A stretch of DNA of 64,000 nt from JALYOC01 sp036675345 (GTDB taxonomy: Bacteria > Myxococcota > Myxococcia > Myxococcales > Myxococcaceae). Position numbers and translations under genes: made by a program. Below, piece after piece: positions 18,601 through 27,699 of the stretch. How positions within the stretch are numbered: position 1 is the stretch's first letter; each line of letters opens with the position of its first letter. The stretch is from NCBI GenBank assembly GCA_036675345.1, contig JAKFFE010000039.1, forward strand, positions 1 to 64,000, in the 5' to 3' direction. Under the pieces are notes generated by a model. The model was not told the DNA's origin. It saw nothing but the letters and a program-made list of their open reading frames with translations, and searched no databases.

Positions 18601-18681
18601 TGCGGCTCGGCGCCCGGCTCACTGCTGGGAGCGGGGGCCCTGTTGCTGCTGCTGGCCCGCCGGCGCCGCTACAGCCCGTAG
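15613..18681 (+). CDS. Secreted multi-domain protein with DUF11-like region and MYXO-CTERM tail
   Basis: 1022 residues as called. The ATG overlaps the previous stop (TGATG), supporting coupling in the three-gene operon. The first about 25 codons run through a REP-like hairpin, after which a hydrophobic segment (FFVLGCLLWLVASGARAQ) forms a signal peptide. The body contains Ig/PKD-like modules (GNGSTVDSAVTLFNTQPPAP is typical) and a DUF11-like segment near the end (VVLRVEAINQTECPVSGVTL). The tail is GGCGCG, a hydrophobic helix and ARRRR, a typical MYXO-CTERM signal. It is likely surface-displayed; the function is unknown. It converges on the DUF4388 regulator, with 13 bases of overlap. Confidence 0.75.
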   Translation: MTRTANKGDRLHFRRPAAIKQPVPFFVLGCLLWLVASGARAQWSAHPVNGTPFDVEVPDAGVVAVASSTGAWFFEGGAGSFPLQSGPAGNRVSAYLDAAGCRCGTGQDGVTSCCGINTPLNPGVGNETVYRVRHTHAGSRYLTFISDGLTPTFGYTPGPSAQSQLGPEAVFGLTEAVSALRTPAGDFGVFANEVPSCGIQLSKDGETVSPECPPGLGGFGPLLELQLFQAPDAGLSVLLAHNGGLEEVLFLDGGLRLAPPRHHSSLPAKPIHGVAFATGTGDQFGDGFGMVVVPDAVGEDAIYGAIPDPDRPAQNWVERTPTQVTSVSPLGRVTCLGAKLCGFIGDDTATNRLLIYENLNAPRLYVADAGIAEGATSVALRVDAGDADGDPVFVRWLPQPAGFPYTLTPLSADGVLARVDLPAAMQICGDPLHIPLRATISDGLAGNGSTVDSAVTLFNTQPPAPPILSGPLRVQAGGPTVSLSATTAAGECPALGGFIWTPVSTVPGSAFSASGVTASFTPPPFLCAPEATAQFQVRVSDGQVQSAPQGYDLIVEGWGAPNPAFPPDARVHQDAGTLVTYRADGGHPCEGTPGLPLSTTEWSLASTTVTGATLVHQGAPVPGPITAPQVGLQVPECAQGEVTLSAIHRSTDTGALAAPPATLTVEVTAPLDPVQEATLALTAQYSPDDFLLSGTVDSDLNCAPNRSTLAELRVLREAVVISGPALVSAPGPFQLPVEIGCSGGELELRAQLVEPDGGRSPEVSRPFTAPQLNAAIGEVDGGVLPVSCGAGGQGTIATRFLSGQCPLSQLTWSQQSGPALEGGALTGTAVSLQTVERGLDGLIGETVVLAITAEAGLGNTATGTHPVLLVPAAPFVSLRHSSQTPIAEEGSGVVLRVEAINQTECPVSGVTLTQTLEGAGYLEGSARLDGQPVEASVIEGALVVPNVSLPSATPRVLTYTVRPRLLGSAAPRGRAFVKGLAISDEAGLEVPLGGCGCGSAPGSLLGAGALLLLLARRRRYSP
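15631..15687. repeat. Full REP-like palindrome inside the 5' end of a gene
   Basis: AAAGGGGACAGGCT (15631-15644) and its perfect inverse AGCCTGTCCCCTTT (15674-15687) flank a 29-base loop that begins ACATTTCC. The same core occurs at 45549, 54873 and, inverted, at 55935. The GGGGACAGGCTAC core is widely scattered in proteobacterial genomes and is often linked with RAYT (IS200-like) transposases. Here it sits 18 bases after the ATG of the MYXO-CTERM gene and is read through in frame. Confidence 0.85.
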
Positions 18682-20423
18682 CTGATCCGGCGGCGCTTGC
18701 TCTCTTCGGTGCGCTCCACCAGCACCCCCATCAGCTCCAGGCCCAACAGGGTGGCCAGCGCGTCCTTCTCCGGAAGGTCGATCAGGGTCAGCAGATCCTC
18801 CACCGTCTTGGACCCATCCGCGTAGGCCAACAGCAGCGCCTGCGGTCCGGAGAGCTGCAGCTCGTGCAGCGCATAGGCCGGATCGGGAGAGGGCCGCAGC
18901 CGCCGGGCGGGGGGAAGCTTCTTTCGCAGCGAGACCAGGGTCTCGGTGCGCTGCACCCCCTGCAGGATCAGGTTCCCGGGGAACACCCGCAGCTTGACCA
19001 GATCCGCCTGCGCCGGCCGCCGGGGCGAGAACGCGTACTGCCCGGTGGTCCAGCCGAAGGTGGACCAGATGATCTCGCGGACCTGATCCTCCAGCAGCGC
19101 CTGCCGCCGTTCGGGAGTGAGGATCCCCAGCTGGAGCATCGCCTCCCCGCTGCGGAGGTTCTGCTCCTTCACCCGCTGGGCCACCAGCGCCACCTGCCCC
19201 TCGGAGACCACGCCCTTGCGGACGCAGAACCGGACGAAGCGCTCGGAGGCGACGTTGGAGGCCGCGTACACCGGGTGGCCCTCCTCGAAGTACACCACCT
19301 TGTTGACGTTGCCCTGCCGCAGCTTGAGCACCCCACCGTGGCTGGCCTGGTAGTACGCGGTGAGCAGCCGCGGCACCGAGGTGGTGGCCAGATCGCCGGC
19401 CTGGCTCCACTCCGGCAGCTCCCGCCGCGACTTCTTCTCCTCCGAGGCCTCCGGCTTGCTCCACACCCGTTCGCGCTCGGCGAAGGGGAGGGGCAGCGGC
19501 GCGGTGGTGGGGGGTGGAGCGGACTGCACAGGGGGGACCGGCGGGGGAGGCGAGGCCTCCGGTTCTTCCAATGACGACGGCGACGATCCGGCTGCGACCG
19601 GGTCTGGTGACGAGGGCTGCGAATGACTGGGCGGCGCACCCGGGGCGCTTGGCGAAGTCTTCGAGGCACCCGGCGATGCGCCCGCAGAGCTCGGCGAGGC
19701 ATCCGAGGGGCTCAGCGATGCACCCACGGCGCTCGGCGACGGAAGCGGGGCACGGGGAGCCGTCTTTGGTTCCGTCCGGTCCGGCGCCGGAGGCCCCTCC
19801 TCCCGGAGCGAGGGGCGCGGAGGGGACGAGATGGCCGCCAGCAGCGCCGGATCGACCTCGGTCACCGCGGTGGGAACGTCGTCCACCAGGGACTCATCGC
19901 CCTCCGGGAGGGAGGCCAGCACGCTGGGATCCAGCGAGGTGGGGGCGGCCTCGGGGACCTCCTCCTCCAGGACCAGCACCGGCTCCTCGGCGTCCTCCTC
20001 CAGCGGGCTAAGGACCTCCAGCTCCTCCAGCGCGTCGTCGTCGCTCTCCTGGGCGACCGGGGCCGGGCTGCCCACCACCCGCTCCACCGCGTCCAGCAGC
20101 GACCTCATGTCGAAGGGCTTTTCGAAGAAGGCCAGCGCGCCCAGCTCTCCGGTCAGCTCCTGGTGGAACGCGGCTCCCTTGAACACCCCGCTGATGGCGA
20201 TGGCACGGATCCCCCGTTCCTTCAGCTCGCGCAGGACCTCCTTGCCGCCCACGTCCGGCAACAGCAGGTCCACGATCGCCAGGTCCGGGGCCAGGCGCGC
20301 CACCGCCTCCAACGCGGCCGCGCCACTTTGACAATGCTCGGTGGAGTGACCCCGGGAGCGGGCGACCGACGCAATCAGCGCCGCCAACTCCGGGGTGTCC
20401 TCGACAATCAACAGGCGCGCCAT
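18669..20423 (-). CDS. Response regulator with DUF4388 (PATAN-like) output
   Basis: 584 residues. The receiver domain occupies residues 1-120 with phosphoacceptor D52 in AIVDLLLPD. A long acidic then Pro/Ser/Ala-rich disordered linker (about 125-345) follows. The DUF4388 domain begins near QAGDLATTSVPRLLTAYYQ and contains the characteristic GGVLKLRQGNVNKVVYFEEG hairpin. A C-terminal winged-helix-like segment ends the protein. Such proteins are abundant in Myxococcota and are thought to mediate protein-protein signalling rather than bind DNA; no DNA-binding motif is evident. The start is placed at the ATG at 20423 where the receiver begins; an ATG six codons upstream (20441) is possible. The gene is divergent from the VOC gene, 29 bases away. 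Confidence 0.85.
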   Translation of the reverse strand: MARLLIVEDTPELAALIASVARSRGHSTEHCQSGAAALEAVARLAPDLAIVDLLLPDVGGKEVLRELKERGIRAIAISGVFKGAAFHQELTGELGALAFFEKPFDMRSLLDAVERVVGSPAPVAQESDDDALEELEVLSPLEEDAEEPVLVLEEEVPEAAPTSLDPSVLASLPEGDESLVDDVPTAVTEVDPALLAAISSPPRPSLREEGPPAPDRTEPKTAPRAPLPSPSAVGASLSPSDASPSSAGASPGASKTSPSAPGAPPSHSQPSSPDPVAAGSSPSSLEEPEASPPPPVPPVQSAPPPTTAPLPLPFAERERVWSKPEASEEKKSRRELPEWSQAGDLATTSVPRLLTAYYQASHGGVLKLRQGNVNKVVYFEEGHPVYAASNVASERFVRFCVRKGVVSEGQVALVAQRVKEQNLRSGEAMLQLGILTPERRQALLEDQVREIIWSTFGWTTGQYAFSPRRPAQADLVKLRVFPGNLILQGVQRTETLVSLRKKLPPARRLRPSPDPAYALHELQLSGPQALLLAYADGSKTVEDLLTLIDLPEKDALATLLGLELMGVLVERTEESKRRRISYGL

Positions 20424-20452
20424 CGCGGAGTGCGACAACATACCATCCGGCC

Positions 20453-20848
20453 ATGCGCATCCAGGGATTCCATCACCTGGCCATCCAGGTGGGTGATGTC
20501 GAACGTGTGACCCGCTTCTACCGGGACGTGCTGGGGCTTCCCGAACAGGTCCGTCACCTCCGTCCCGACGGGACCGTACGCAGCGTGTGGCTGCAGCTGC
20601 CGGGGTCCACCTTCCTGGCATTGGAGGCGGCCTCCGGGCCGGTGGAGGCCCAGCCGTTCCGCACCGACCGTCCGGGCATCCTGCTGGTGGCGCTGCGGAT
20701 CTCCCGGGAGGATCGGGCCTCGGTGGTGGAGGAGCTGAACCGGGCCGGGGTGCCGATCGTCCACCAGACCCGCTGGACGGTGTACGTCCAGGACCCGGAG
20801 GGGAACCGGGTGGCGCTCAGTCACCATCCCCACGATCCGGTCGGCTGA
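20453..20848 (+). CDS. VOC (glyoxalase/bleomycin resistance/dioxygenase) family protein
   Basis: 131 residues forming one VOC module pair. It begins FHHLAIQVGDVERVTRFYRDVLGL and ends with VYVQDPEGNRVALS. Candidate metal ligands are H7 or H8 in the first strand and the glutamate or aspartate near the DPEGN turn. Family members isomerise or cleave small substrates on a metal; the substrate cannot be told from sequence. The gene is divergent from the DUF4388 regulator and followed 43 bases later by the GspE-N-type gene, without evidence of functional linkage. Confidence 0.85.
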   Translation: MRIQGFHHLAIQVGDVERVTRFYRDVLGLPEQVRHLRPDGTVRSVWLQLPGSTFLALEAASGPVEAQPFRTDRPGILLVALRISREDRASVVEELNRAGVPIVHQTRWTVYVQDPEGNRVALSHHPHDPVG

Positions 20849-20891
20849 CCTTGCCCGGTCCGAGTGGGCACAGATACAAGCACGGGAATCC

Positions 20892-22214
20892 ATGCGCCTA
20901 GGCGAGCTGCTGTTGAAGGAGAAGTTGGTCACCCGCGAAGGCCTCGATGAGGCGCTGGAGTCGCAGGTGGTCAACGGGGGTCGGCTGGGCACCAACCTCT
21001 GCGAGCTGGGGCTGATCCAGGAGAAGGACCTGGCCCGACTCCTGGGGACGTTGCACAACTGTGCGTTCGCTTCGGGAGAGATGCAGCCGGATCCGAGGGC
21101 GATCGAGCTGCTGGACGGCCAGTTCCTGGATGACAAGGACATGCTGCCGATGCGGGTGGATCCCACCCGGATCTCGGTGGCGGTGATCAACCCCCACGAC
21201 TACGCCTCGCTGGACGCGATCGCCTTCAAGACCGGGCGGCGCGCGGTGCCGGTGATCATCCCCGAGTTCCGGATGAACCAGCTGCTCCGCCGCCACTGCA
21301 AGGCGTTCCGGAACATCCGGCCCATCGACCTGAACACCATCGTTCCCTCCAAGACGCTCAAGACCAAGCAGGACGGTCCCAAGCCGATGGAGGCCGAAGA
21401 GCTGATCAACGAGGAGGAGTTCCAGAAGCTCTACGCCCAGGCGATGGTGGGCGGGCAGGGCGAGGCGGAGGTGGAGGTGCTGGCAGAAGTGGAGGTGGTG
21501 CCCGAGCCGGCGCCGCGTCCGGTCCAGCCGATCCCCACCGGAACCCAGCCCGGAGTGCAGCGGCCGCCTCCCGCCCAGAGCGCCCCTCGCCCGGCAACTC
21601 CGCTCGCGGCTCCTCCACCGGTGGTCCCACCGCCGCTCGCCGCGCCGGTGCTGCAGGCGGTGGCCAACCCCGGCGTCGCGGCCCCGGCCCCGGTGGCCGC
21701 GCTTCCCCCCGAGCCACCGCCCACCCCGCTCACCTTCCCGGAGGCACAGAAGGAGCTGGGATTGGTCAGCAGCCGCGAGGACGTGGCCCGGACGGTGCTG
21801 CGCTTCGGACTGGGGAAGTGGAAGCGGGCGCTGCTGCTCTCGGTCCAGGGGGACCTGGTCACCGGTTGGCACGGGATGGGTCACGGGGTGCGCAGCAAGG
21901 CGGTGCAGCGGATCGGCATCAGCATTCGCGGCGGCCACGGCACCTTCCGGCTGGTGCGGGACACCCGGTCCCACTACATCGGCCCGATGAAGCGGGACGC
22001 CGGCACCGCCGTCTTCTACAAGCTGCTGGGCGGCGACTTCCCCACCACCGCGGTGCTGTTGCCGCTGCTGGTGCGCGGGAAGGTGGTCCACATCCTCTAC
22101 GTGGACAACGGCCCCGGGAAGATCACCCCGCCGGACATCGGCGAGCTTCTGATCCTCTCCCAGAGCGTGGCCCGCTCCTACGAGGCGATGATCTCCCGCC
22201 GCAAGAGCGCCTGA
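20892..22214 (+). CDS. GspE N-terminal (MshEN)-domain protein with GAF-like C-terminal region
   Basis: 440 residues. Residues 1-150 match the MshEN/GspE N-terminal fold (MRLGELLLKEKLVTREGLDEAL, GLIQEKDLARLLG), a module that in some proteins binds cyclic di-GMP. A Pro/Ala-rich disordered linker (about 195-275) leads to a C-terminal GAF-like domain (about 280-435; VLHILYVDN-type strand near the end: VVHILYVDNGPG). No Walker A motif is present, so it is not a type II or type IV secretion ATPase despite the name usually given to such proteins. It may be a regulatory adaptor that reads cyclic di-GMP or another ligand, which is an inference. The convergent neighbour is the PEGA pseudokinase. Confidence 0.75.
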   Translation: MRLGELLLKEKLVTREGLDEALESQVVNGGRLGTNLCELGLIQEKDLARLLGTLHNCAFASGEMQPDPRAIELLDGQFLDDKDMLPMRVDPTRISVAVINPHDYASLDAIAFKTGRRAVPVIIPEFRMNQLLRRHCKAFRNIRPIDLNTIVPSKTLKTKQDGPKPMEAEELINEEEFQKLYAQAMVGGQGEAEVEVLAEVEVVPEPAPRPVQPIPTGTQPGVQRPPPAQSAPRPATPLAAPPPVVPPPLAAPVLQAVANPGVAAPAPVAALPPEPPPTPLTFPEAQKELGLVSSREDVARTVLRFGLGKWKRALLLSVQGDLVTGWHGMGHGVRSKAVQRIGISIRGGHGTFRLVRDTRSHYIGPMKRDAGTAVFYKLLGGDFPTTAVLLPLLVRGKVVHILYVDNGPGKITPPDIGELLILSQSVARSYEAMISRRKSA

Positions 22215-22286
22215 CCCGCCTTGAACCTCGCCGGTCCAATCGGGTCCAGGCGGAGTCGCGATGCCAGCGCCTGACCGGCGCGGCGG

Positions 22287-24110
22287 CTACTGGAAGTCCA
22301 CGTCGAAGCGGACCCGCTCGTTGGGCTTGAGGGTGAAGGACTCCTGCCAGCGCAGGTCCCCGACCTCCACCTTCAGCTGGTGGAAGCCCTCGTAGAGGCC
22401 GATCTCCTTGACCGGTGCCACCCCGAAGGACTTGCCGTCGATCAGGATCTCCGAGCCATCCGGGGCGCTGATGTTGACGTAGCCGCGGTTCAGATAGAAC
22501 TCCCGGCGCGCTCCGGCCCGCTGCACGTCCACGTAGCGGGTGAGGTTGATCAGCTTCTTGCGATCCAGCAACTGGACCGTGCGACGGCCGGGCTCCACCA
22601 CCACCTTCACCGGGGAGCGGCCCACCTCCTTGCCGTCGATCAGCACCTCCACCGTCGGATCCACGAAGACCTCCAGGTAGGTCACCACCTCCACCACCCC
22701 GGCGTCGACCACCGCCGCCTCGGGAACCACCACCGCCAGCGCGCCGGCGTCCGGCTCGGTGGCGGGTCCGGCATCCACCGCGGTGACGTCGGTCACCTCC
22801 ACCGGGGAGCGGCTGCCTTGCCAGGCCCAGATTCCAGCGCCCGCCAGCAACGCCAGCAGCACTCCCACCGGAAGCGCCCAGGCGCGGCGCGGCGCGCGCT
22901 GGTCGCCGGCCGGCGCCCCCAGCTCGGAGGCGGGGTGGAAGGCAGGCTCGGGGGCGGGACGGAAGCCAGCCGGAACCCCAGACTCGGCGGGGCGGGAGCC
23001 GGCTGCAACCCCAGTCTCGGATACGGGGCGGGAGCCGGCTGCAACCCCAGGCTCGGAGACGGGACCGAAGCCGGCTGCCACTCCAGGCTCGGAGACGGGA
23101 CGGGATGCAGGCGCCTCCGCTGGGACCGCCGGGGCGAGGGGCGGCGTCGCGACCTCCTCTGCCTGCGTGCGGGCAATCGCCTCGGCGATCATCTGCCGCC
23201 GGGCGGCGCGGGGACTGCTGCTGCCCTCCTCGGGGAACAGCTCATTGACGAACCGGGCCACCTCCTCCACCGGGGCCATTCCCCCGTCCATCGCCCGTTC
23301 GATCGCGTCGCGCAGGGCCAGCGGGGTCGGGTACCGATCGAAGGCCTTCTTGGCCATCGCCCGGCGCAACACCGCCTCCAGCTCCGGGGGACGCTCGCCC
23401 ACCGGCAGCGGGGGAGGGGGATAGGTGAGCACCGCGCCGTCGAACTCGTTGGCCGGCAGCTCCGAGTAGGGGACCTTCCCGGAGAGCAGCTCGTAGAGGA
23501 GCACCCCCAGCAGATAGACGTCGGTCTGGACGTTGACCGCCTCCCGGCCGCCCACCACCTGCTCCGGGGCGCAGTGCTGCCGCCGTCCCTGCACCCGCCG
23601 GCCACCCGGCTCGCGGGGGGCGGCGGCCAGCGCGCCGTAGCCGCCCACCTTGCTGGCGCCGGAGTAGCCGATCAGCACCGTCTCCGGGCGCAGGTCCCCG
23701 TGCACCAGCGGGGTGCCGTCGTCGTTTCCCGCCAGGTGCGCGTAGTGCACCCCGGTGGCCAGGTCGGCCACGATGCGGGAGGCCAGCGCCGGGGTCAGCG
23801 CCTCTGCCGCCTGGAGGATCCGGCGCAGCGACTCCGCGTCGGCGAACTCCACCACCCGGGCGATCCCCTCTGGCTCCTCGGTCAGCCCGTAGACCCGGAC
23901 GATGTTGGGGTGCTCCAGCTGTTCCGCGCGCACCGTCTCCCGCCGGACCGCCTGCATCGCGTCCGGGTCCCGGGTCACGTCCTCGTGCAGCCAGATCAGC
24001 ACCCGCGGTTCGGGGAGGCCGTGGCCGGGGGCCGCCTTGGCAATCGCCAGAATGGCCCGGGAGTTCTCCCCGGACATCAACGGTCCCAGCTTGTGGAAGC
24101 GAGCGGTCAT
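22287..24110 (-). CDS. Serine/threonine kinase-like protein (probable pseudokinase) with PEGA domains
   Basis: 607 residues. The N-terminal region (about 10-310) has a protein-kinase fold: VHGDLRPETVLI corresponds to the catalytic loop. The DFG position reads VGGYG, and the strand-3 lysine is missing (VLIWLHED where VAVK is expected). Loss of both Mg-ATP ligands suggests a pseudokinase. A proline-rich repeat region, a single transmembrane helix (AWALPVGVLLALLAGAGIW) and two C-terminal PEGA modules (VEVLIDGKEVGRSP and SEILIDGKSFGVAP) follow, placing the PEGA part outside the membrane. It lies 5 bases downstream of the HtrA protease gene on the same strand, so the pair probably forms an operon connected with envelope stress. 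Confidence 0.85.
   Translation of the reverse strand: MTARFHKLGPLMSGENSRAILAIAKAAPGHGLPEPRVLIWLHEDVTRDPDAMQAVRRETVRAEQLEHPNIVRVYGLTEEPEGIARVVEFADAESLRRILQAAEALTPALASRIVADLATGVHYAHLAGNDDGTPLVHGDLRPETVLIGYSGASKVGGYGALAAAPREPGGRRVQGRRQHCAPEQVVGGREAVNVQTDVYLLGVLLYELLSGKVPYSELPANEFDGAVLTYPPPPLPVGERPPELEAVLRRAMAKKAFDRYPTPLALRDAIERAMDGGMAPVEEVARFVNELFPEEGSSSPRAARRQMIAEAIARTQAEEVATPPLAPAVPAEAPASRPVSEPGVAAGFGPVSEPGVAAGSRPVSETGVAAGSRPAESGVPAGFRPAPEPAFHPASELGAPAGDQRAPRRAWALPVGVLLALLAGAGIWAWQGSRSPVEVTDVTAVDAGPATEPDAGALAVVVPEAAVVDAGVVEVVTYLEVFVDPTVEVLIDGKEVGRSPVKVVVEPGRRTVQLLDRKKLINLTRYVDVQRAGARREFYLNRGYVNISAPDGSEILIDGKSFGVAPVKEIGLYEGFHQLKVEVGDLRWQESFTLKPNERVRFDVDFQ
22946..23108. repeat. Degenerate 36-bp intragenic repeats in the pseudokinase linker
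   Basis: Approximately four copies of a 12-codon unit encode the pattern SRPVSEPGVAAG in the extracytoplasmic-side linker region before the transmembrane helix. The copies are imperfect and in frame. They lengthen a disordered linker; copy number may vary between strains. Confidence 0.75.
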
Positions 24111-24115
24111 GACTC

Positions 24116-25429
<1,314 letters not shown>

Positions 25430-25573
25430 ACCGGTTCTGTCCAGCCCTCCGCCGCGGGCAGCCTTCTACCCCGACTGTTCTAGGTCCGACGCTCCTTTTC
25501 CAGGGGAGGGTCAACTGGCGGCGGGGCCGAATAATCCAGGGCGGGTGGCCGCTGGCCGTGAGAAGGAGACGCG

Positions 25574-26617
25574 ATGAGCCTGGTGCTGGTGGCGGACGAC
25601 GAACCCGCGGTCCTCGATGCCCTCAGCGGCGTGGTGGAGGATCTGGGCCACGAGGTGGTGCAGGCCCGCAACGGCCAGGAGGCGCTGGAGCTGACCCGCC
25701 GCCGCCGCCCCCGGCTGGTGATCACCGATCACATGATGCCGCACCTCTCCGGGATCGATCTGTGCCGCACCCTCAAGGCGGACCCGGCGCTGCGGGAGAT
25801 CCCGGTGATCCTCCTCTCCGGGGCCACCGACCACGGGACCCCGGCCGCGGACGCCTTCCTCCCCAAACCGTTCGAGCTGGCGGAGTTCGAGACCCTGATC
25901 CACCGGCTGCTGCAGGCCGCCCCGCCCGAGAAGGCGCCGGTGGCCCCCGCGCCCGCGCCCACCCTGGAGCAGACCTCCGCGCTGATGGAGTGGGTGGCCC
26001 ACGAGCTGCGGACCCCCTTGTCCGCGGCCCGCATCCAGGTCCACCTGCTGGAGAAGCACACCCGTCCGGACACCGAGATCAAGCTGCGGCCGTACAAGGG
26101 GCTCAAGCGGCAGCTGGCCTCGCTGGAGCTGTTGGCGGGGGTGATCTCCGACGCCGGTCAGCTGCTGGGCCAGCCCCTGCGGTTGACCCGCGCGATCACC
26201 CCGATGGTGGAGCTGGTCCAGGGAGTGGTGGAGGGCTGGCAGGATCGCTTGACCGACCGGCGGGTCGAGCTGCGGCCCCCGCCTGCCGAGCTGGAGCTGA
26301 ACGTGGACGCGGCGAGGATCACCCGGGCGCTGGAGACCCTGATCGGCAACGCGGTGAAGCACGGGCCCAAGGACCAGCCGGTGGAGGTGTCGCTGGAGCT
26401 GGCCGAGCCGCACCTGGCGATCCGGGTCACCGATCGTGGCCCGGGGATCAGCCCGGAGAAGCAGGAGACCGTGTTCTCCGGCTTCCGGCCCGGCAGCGGT
26501 CACGGGATGGAGCTGTACGTGGCCAGCGAGGTGGCCCGCGCCCACGGGGGTGGGATCACCGTCCGCAGCGCGCCGGGGGAGGGCGCCGCCTTCACCCTCA
26601 GCCTGCCCCGGCAATGA
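25574..26617 (+). CDS. Receiver-histidine kinase fusion
   Basis: 347 residues. An N-terminal receiver (D52 in VITDHMMP) is joined by a Pro/Ala linker to a HisKA domain (H143 in WVAHELRTPLS) and a HATPase_c domain (NAVKHG, DRGPGIS, GHGMELYVA boxes). No sensor or membrane segment is present, so the receiver probably gates the kinase within a phosphorelay. The ATG at 25574 is supported by GAGAAGGAG upstream. It converges on the ureohydrolase gene, with a hairpin between the two. Confidence 0.9.
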   Translation: MSLVLVADDEPAVLDALSGVVEDLGHEVVQARNGQEALELTRRRRPRLVITDHMMPHLSGIDLCRTLKADPALREIPVILLSGATDHGTPAADAFLPKPFELAEFETLIHRLLQAAPPEKAPVAPAPAPTLEQTSALMEWVAHELRTPLSAARIQVHLLEKHTRPDTEIKLRPYKGLKRQLASLELLAGVISDAGQLLGQPLRLTRAITPMVELVQGVVEGWQDRLTDRRVELRPPPAELELNVDAARITRALETLIGNAVKHGPKDQPVEVSLELAEPHLAIRVTDRGPGISPEKQETVFSGFRPGSGHGMELYVASEVARAHGGGITVRSAPGEGAAFTLSLPRQ

Positions 26618-26627
26618 GCCGGATTGA

Positions 26628-26647
26628 CCCGGGCGCGCGGGCCCGGG
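26628..26647. terminator. GC-rich hairpin between convergent genes
   Basis: CCCGGGC (26628-26634) and GCCCGGG (26641-26647) form a perfect 7-bp stem with a 6-base loop between the stops of two convergent genes. There is no T-run, so it may act as a weak bidirectional terminator or merely as an mRNA 3'-end barrier. Confidence 0.35.
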
Positions 26648-26657
26648 CCGGCGCCGG

Positions 26658-27689
26658 CTACTTGCCCTGCGACTTGAGCGCCCAGCCGATCATCTTGTAG
26701 AGCAGCCGGGCCCCGACGTTGCCGTCCCACTCTCCGCCGTCGGGATCCGGGGCCACCTCGTCCAGATCGAAGCCCACGATCCGCTTGCCGGCGCGGACCA
26801 CCCCCGCCACCAGCGCCACCGCCTCCGCGAAGGACAGCCCGCCGGGCACCGGGGTGCCGGTGTGCGGACAGAGGGTGGGGTCCAGCCCGTCGATGTCGAA
26901 GGAGAGGTAGACGTCGTTGGGCAGCGCGGCCACGATCTCGTCCACCTGGCGGTTCCAGGGCAGCCCGTCGAAGCGCTTGCGCTGCAGGTCCGCGTCGAAG
27001 TGCGCGGTGACCTTGCTGCCCGGGCGCTGGAGGTAGGCGAACTCCGCCTCGCCCAGATCGCGGATCCCCACCTGGACGATCTTCGAGACCCCCGGGATCC
27101 GCTCCGCCACGTTGAACATGATCGAAGCGTGGGACCAGGTGAAGCCCTCGTAGGCGTCGCGCAGATCGGCGTGGGCGTCCAGGTGCAGCACCCCCATCCC
27201 CGGATAGCGCTCGGCGTGGGCGCGGATCGCGCCGTAGGGCACGGAGTGATCTCCACCCACGATCCCCACCAGCTTGCCCCGCTCCAGCCAGCGGCGGGTC
27301 TCGGCGTACACCCAGTCGTTCATCCGGTCGCACAGCGCGTTGACCGACTCCAGGGTCTGCTCGCCGTTGGGGACCTGGTCCGGGCCGCCGGCCTCCACGA
27401 TCGGCTTGGCCAGCGCCTTGGCCTCATCCGCCCAGCGGCGGACCTCTGCCGGATCCTCCAGCATCGCGATCCCGCGCTGGTAGGGACGACCGGTCTCGAA
27501 GTCGAACAGATCCACCTGGCGGGAGGCCTCCAGGATCGCGTTCGGGCCCTCCCCGGTGCCGCCGCCATAGCTGGTGGTGGCCTCGAAGGGGACCGGGATC
27601 AAGACCACCTGGGCCTCCTCCGGGGAGTGGGGGAGGCCAAAGACGCCGGAGTCAAGGGACGCTGCCGCGTTGGGATCGAAGGTGCTCAC
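26658..27689 (-). CDS. Ureohydrolase (agmatinase/arginase family)
   Basis: 343 residues from the GTG at 27689, chosen because the longer frame would overlap the upstream gene and homology starts after it. The dinuclear Mn site is complete: GGDHS, HLDAHADLRD and SFDIDGLDPT. The family hydrolyses agmatine, arginine, guanidinobutyrate or formiminoglutamate; substrate cannot be fixed from these motifs. A long segment between the N-terminus and the GGDHS motif (including MLEDPAEVRRWADE) suggests the proteobacterial agmatinase-like subgroup rather than rocF arginase. It starts 10 bases after the stop of the quinone oxidoreductase gene, so the two are probably co-transcribed. Confidence 0.88.
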   Translation of the reverse strand: MSTFDPNAAASLDSGVFGLPHSPEEAQVVLIPVPFEATTSYGGGTGEGPNAILEASRQVDLFDFETGRPYQRGIAMLEDPAEVRRWADEAKALAKPIVEAGGPDQVPNGEQTLESVNALCDRMNDWVYAETRRWLERGKLVGIVGGDHSVPYGAIRAHAERYPGMGVLHLDAHADLRDAYEGFTWSHASIMFNVAERIPGVSKIVQVGIRDLGEAEFAYLQRPGSKVTAHFDADLQRKRFDGLPWNRQVDEIVAALPNDVYLSFDIDGLDPTLCPHTGTPVPGGLSFAEAVALVAGVVRAGKRIVGFDLDEVAPDPDGGEWDGNVGARLLYKMIGWALKSQGK

Positions 27690-27699
27690 GGGCCGCCGG

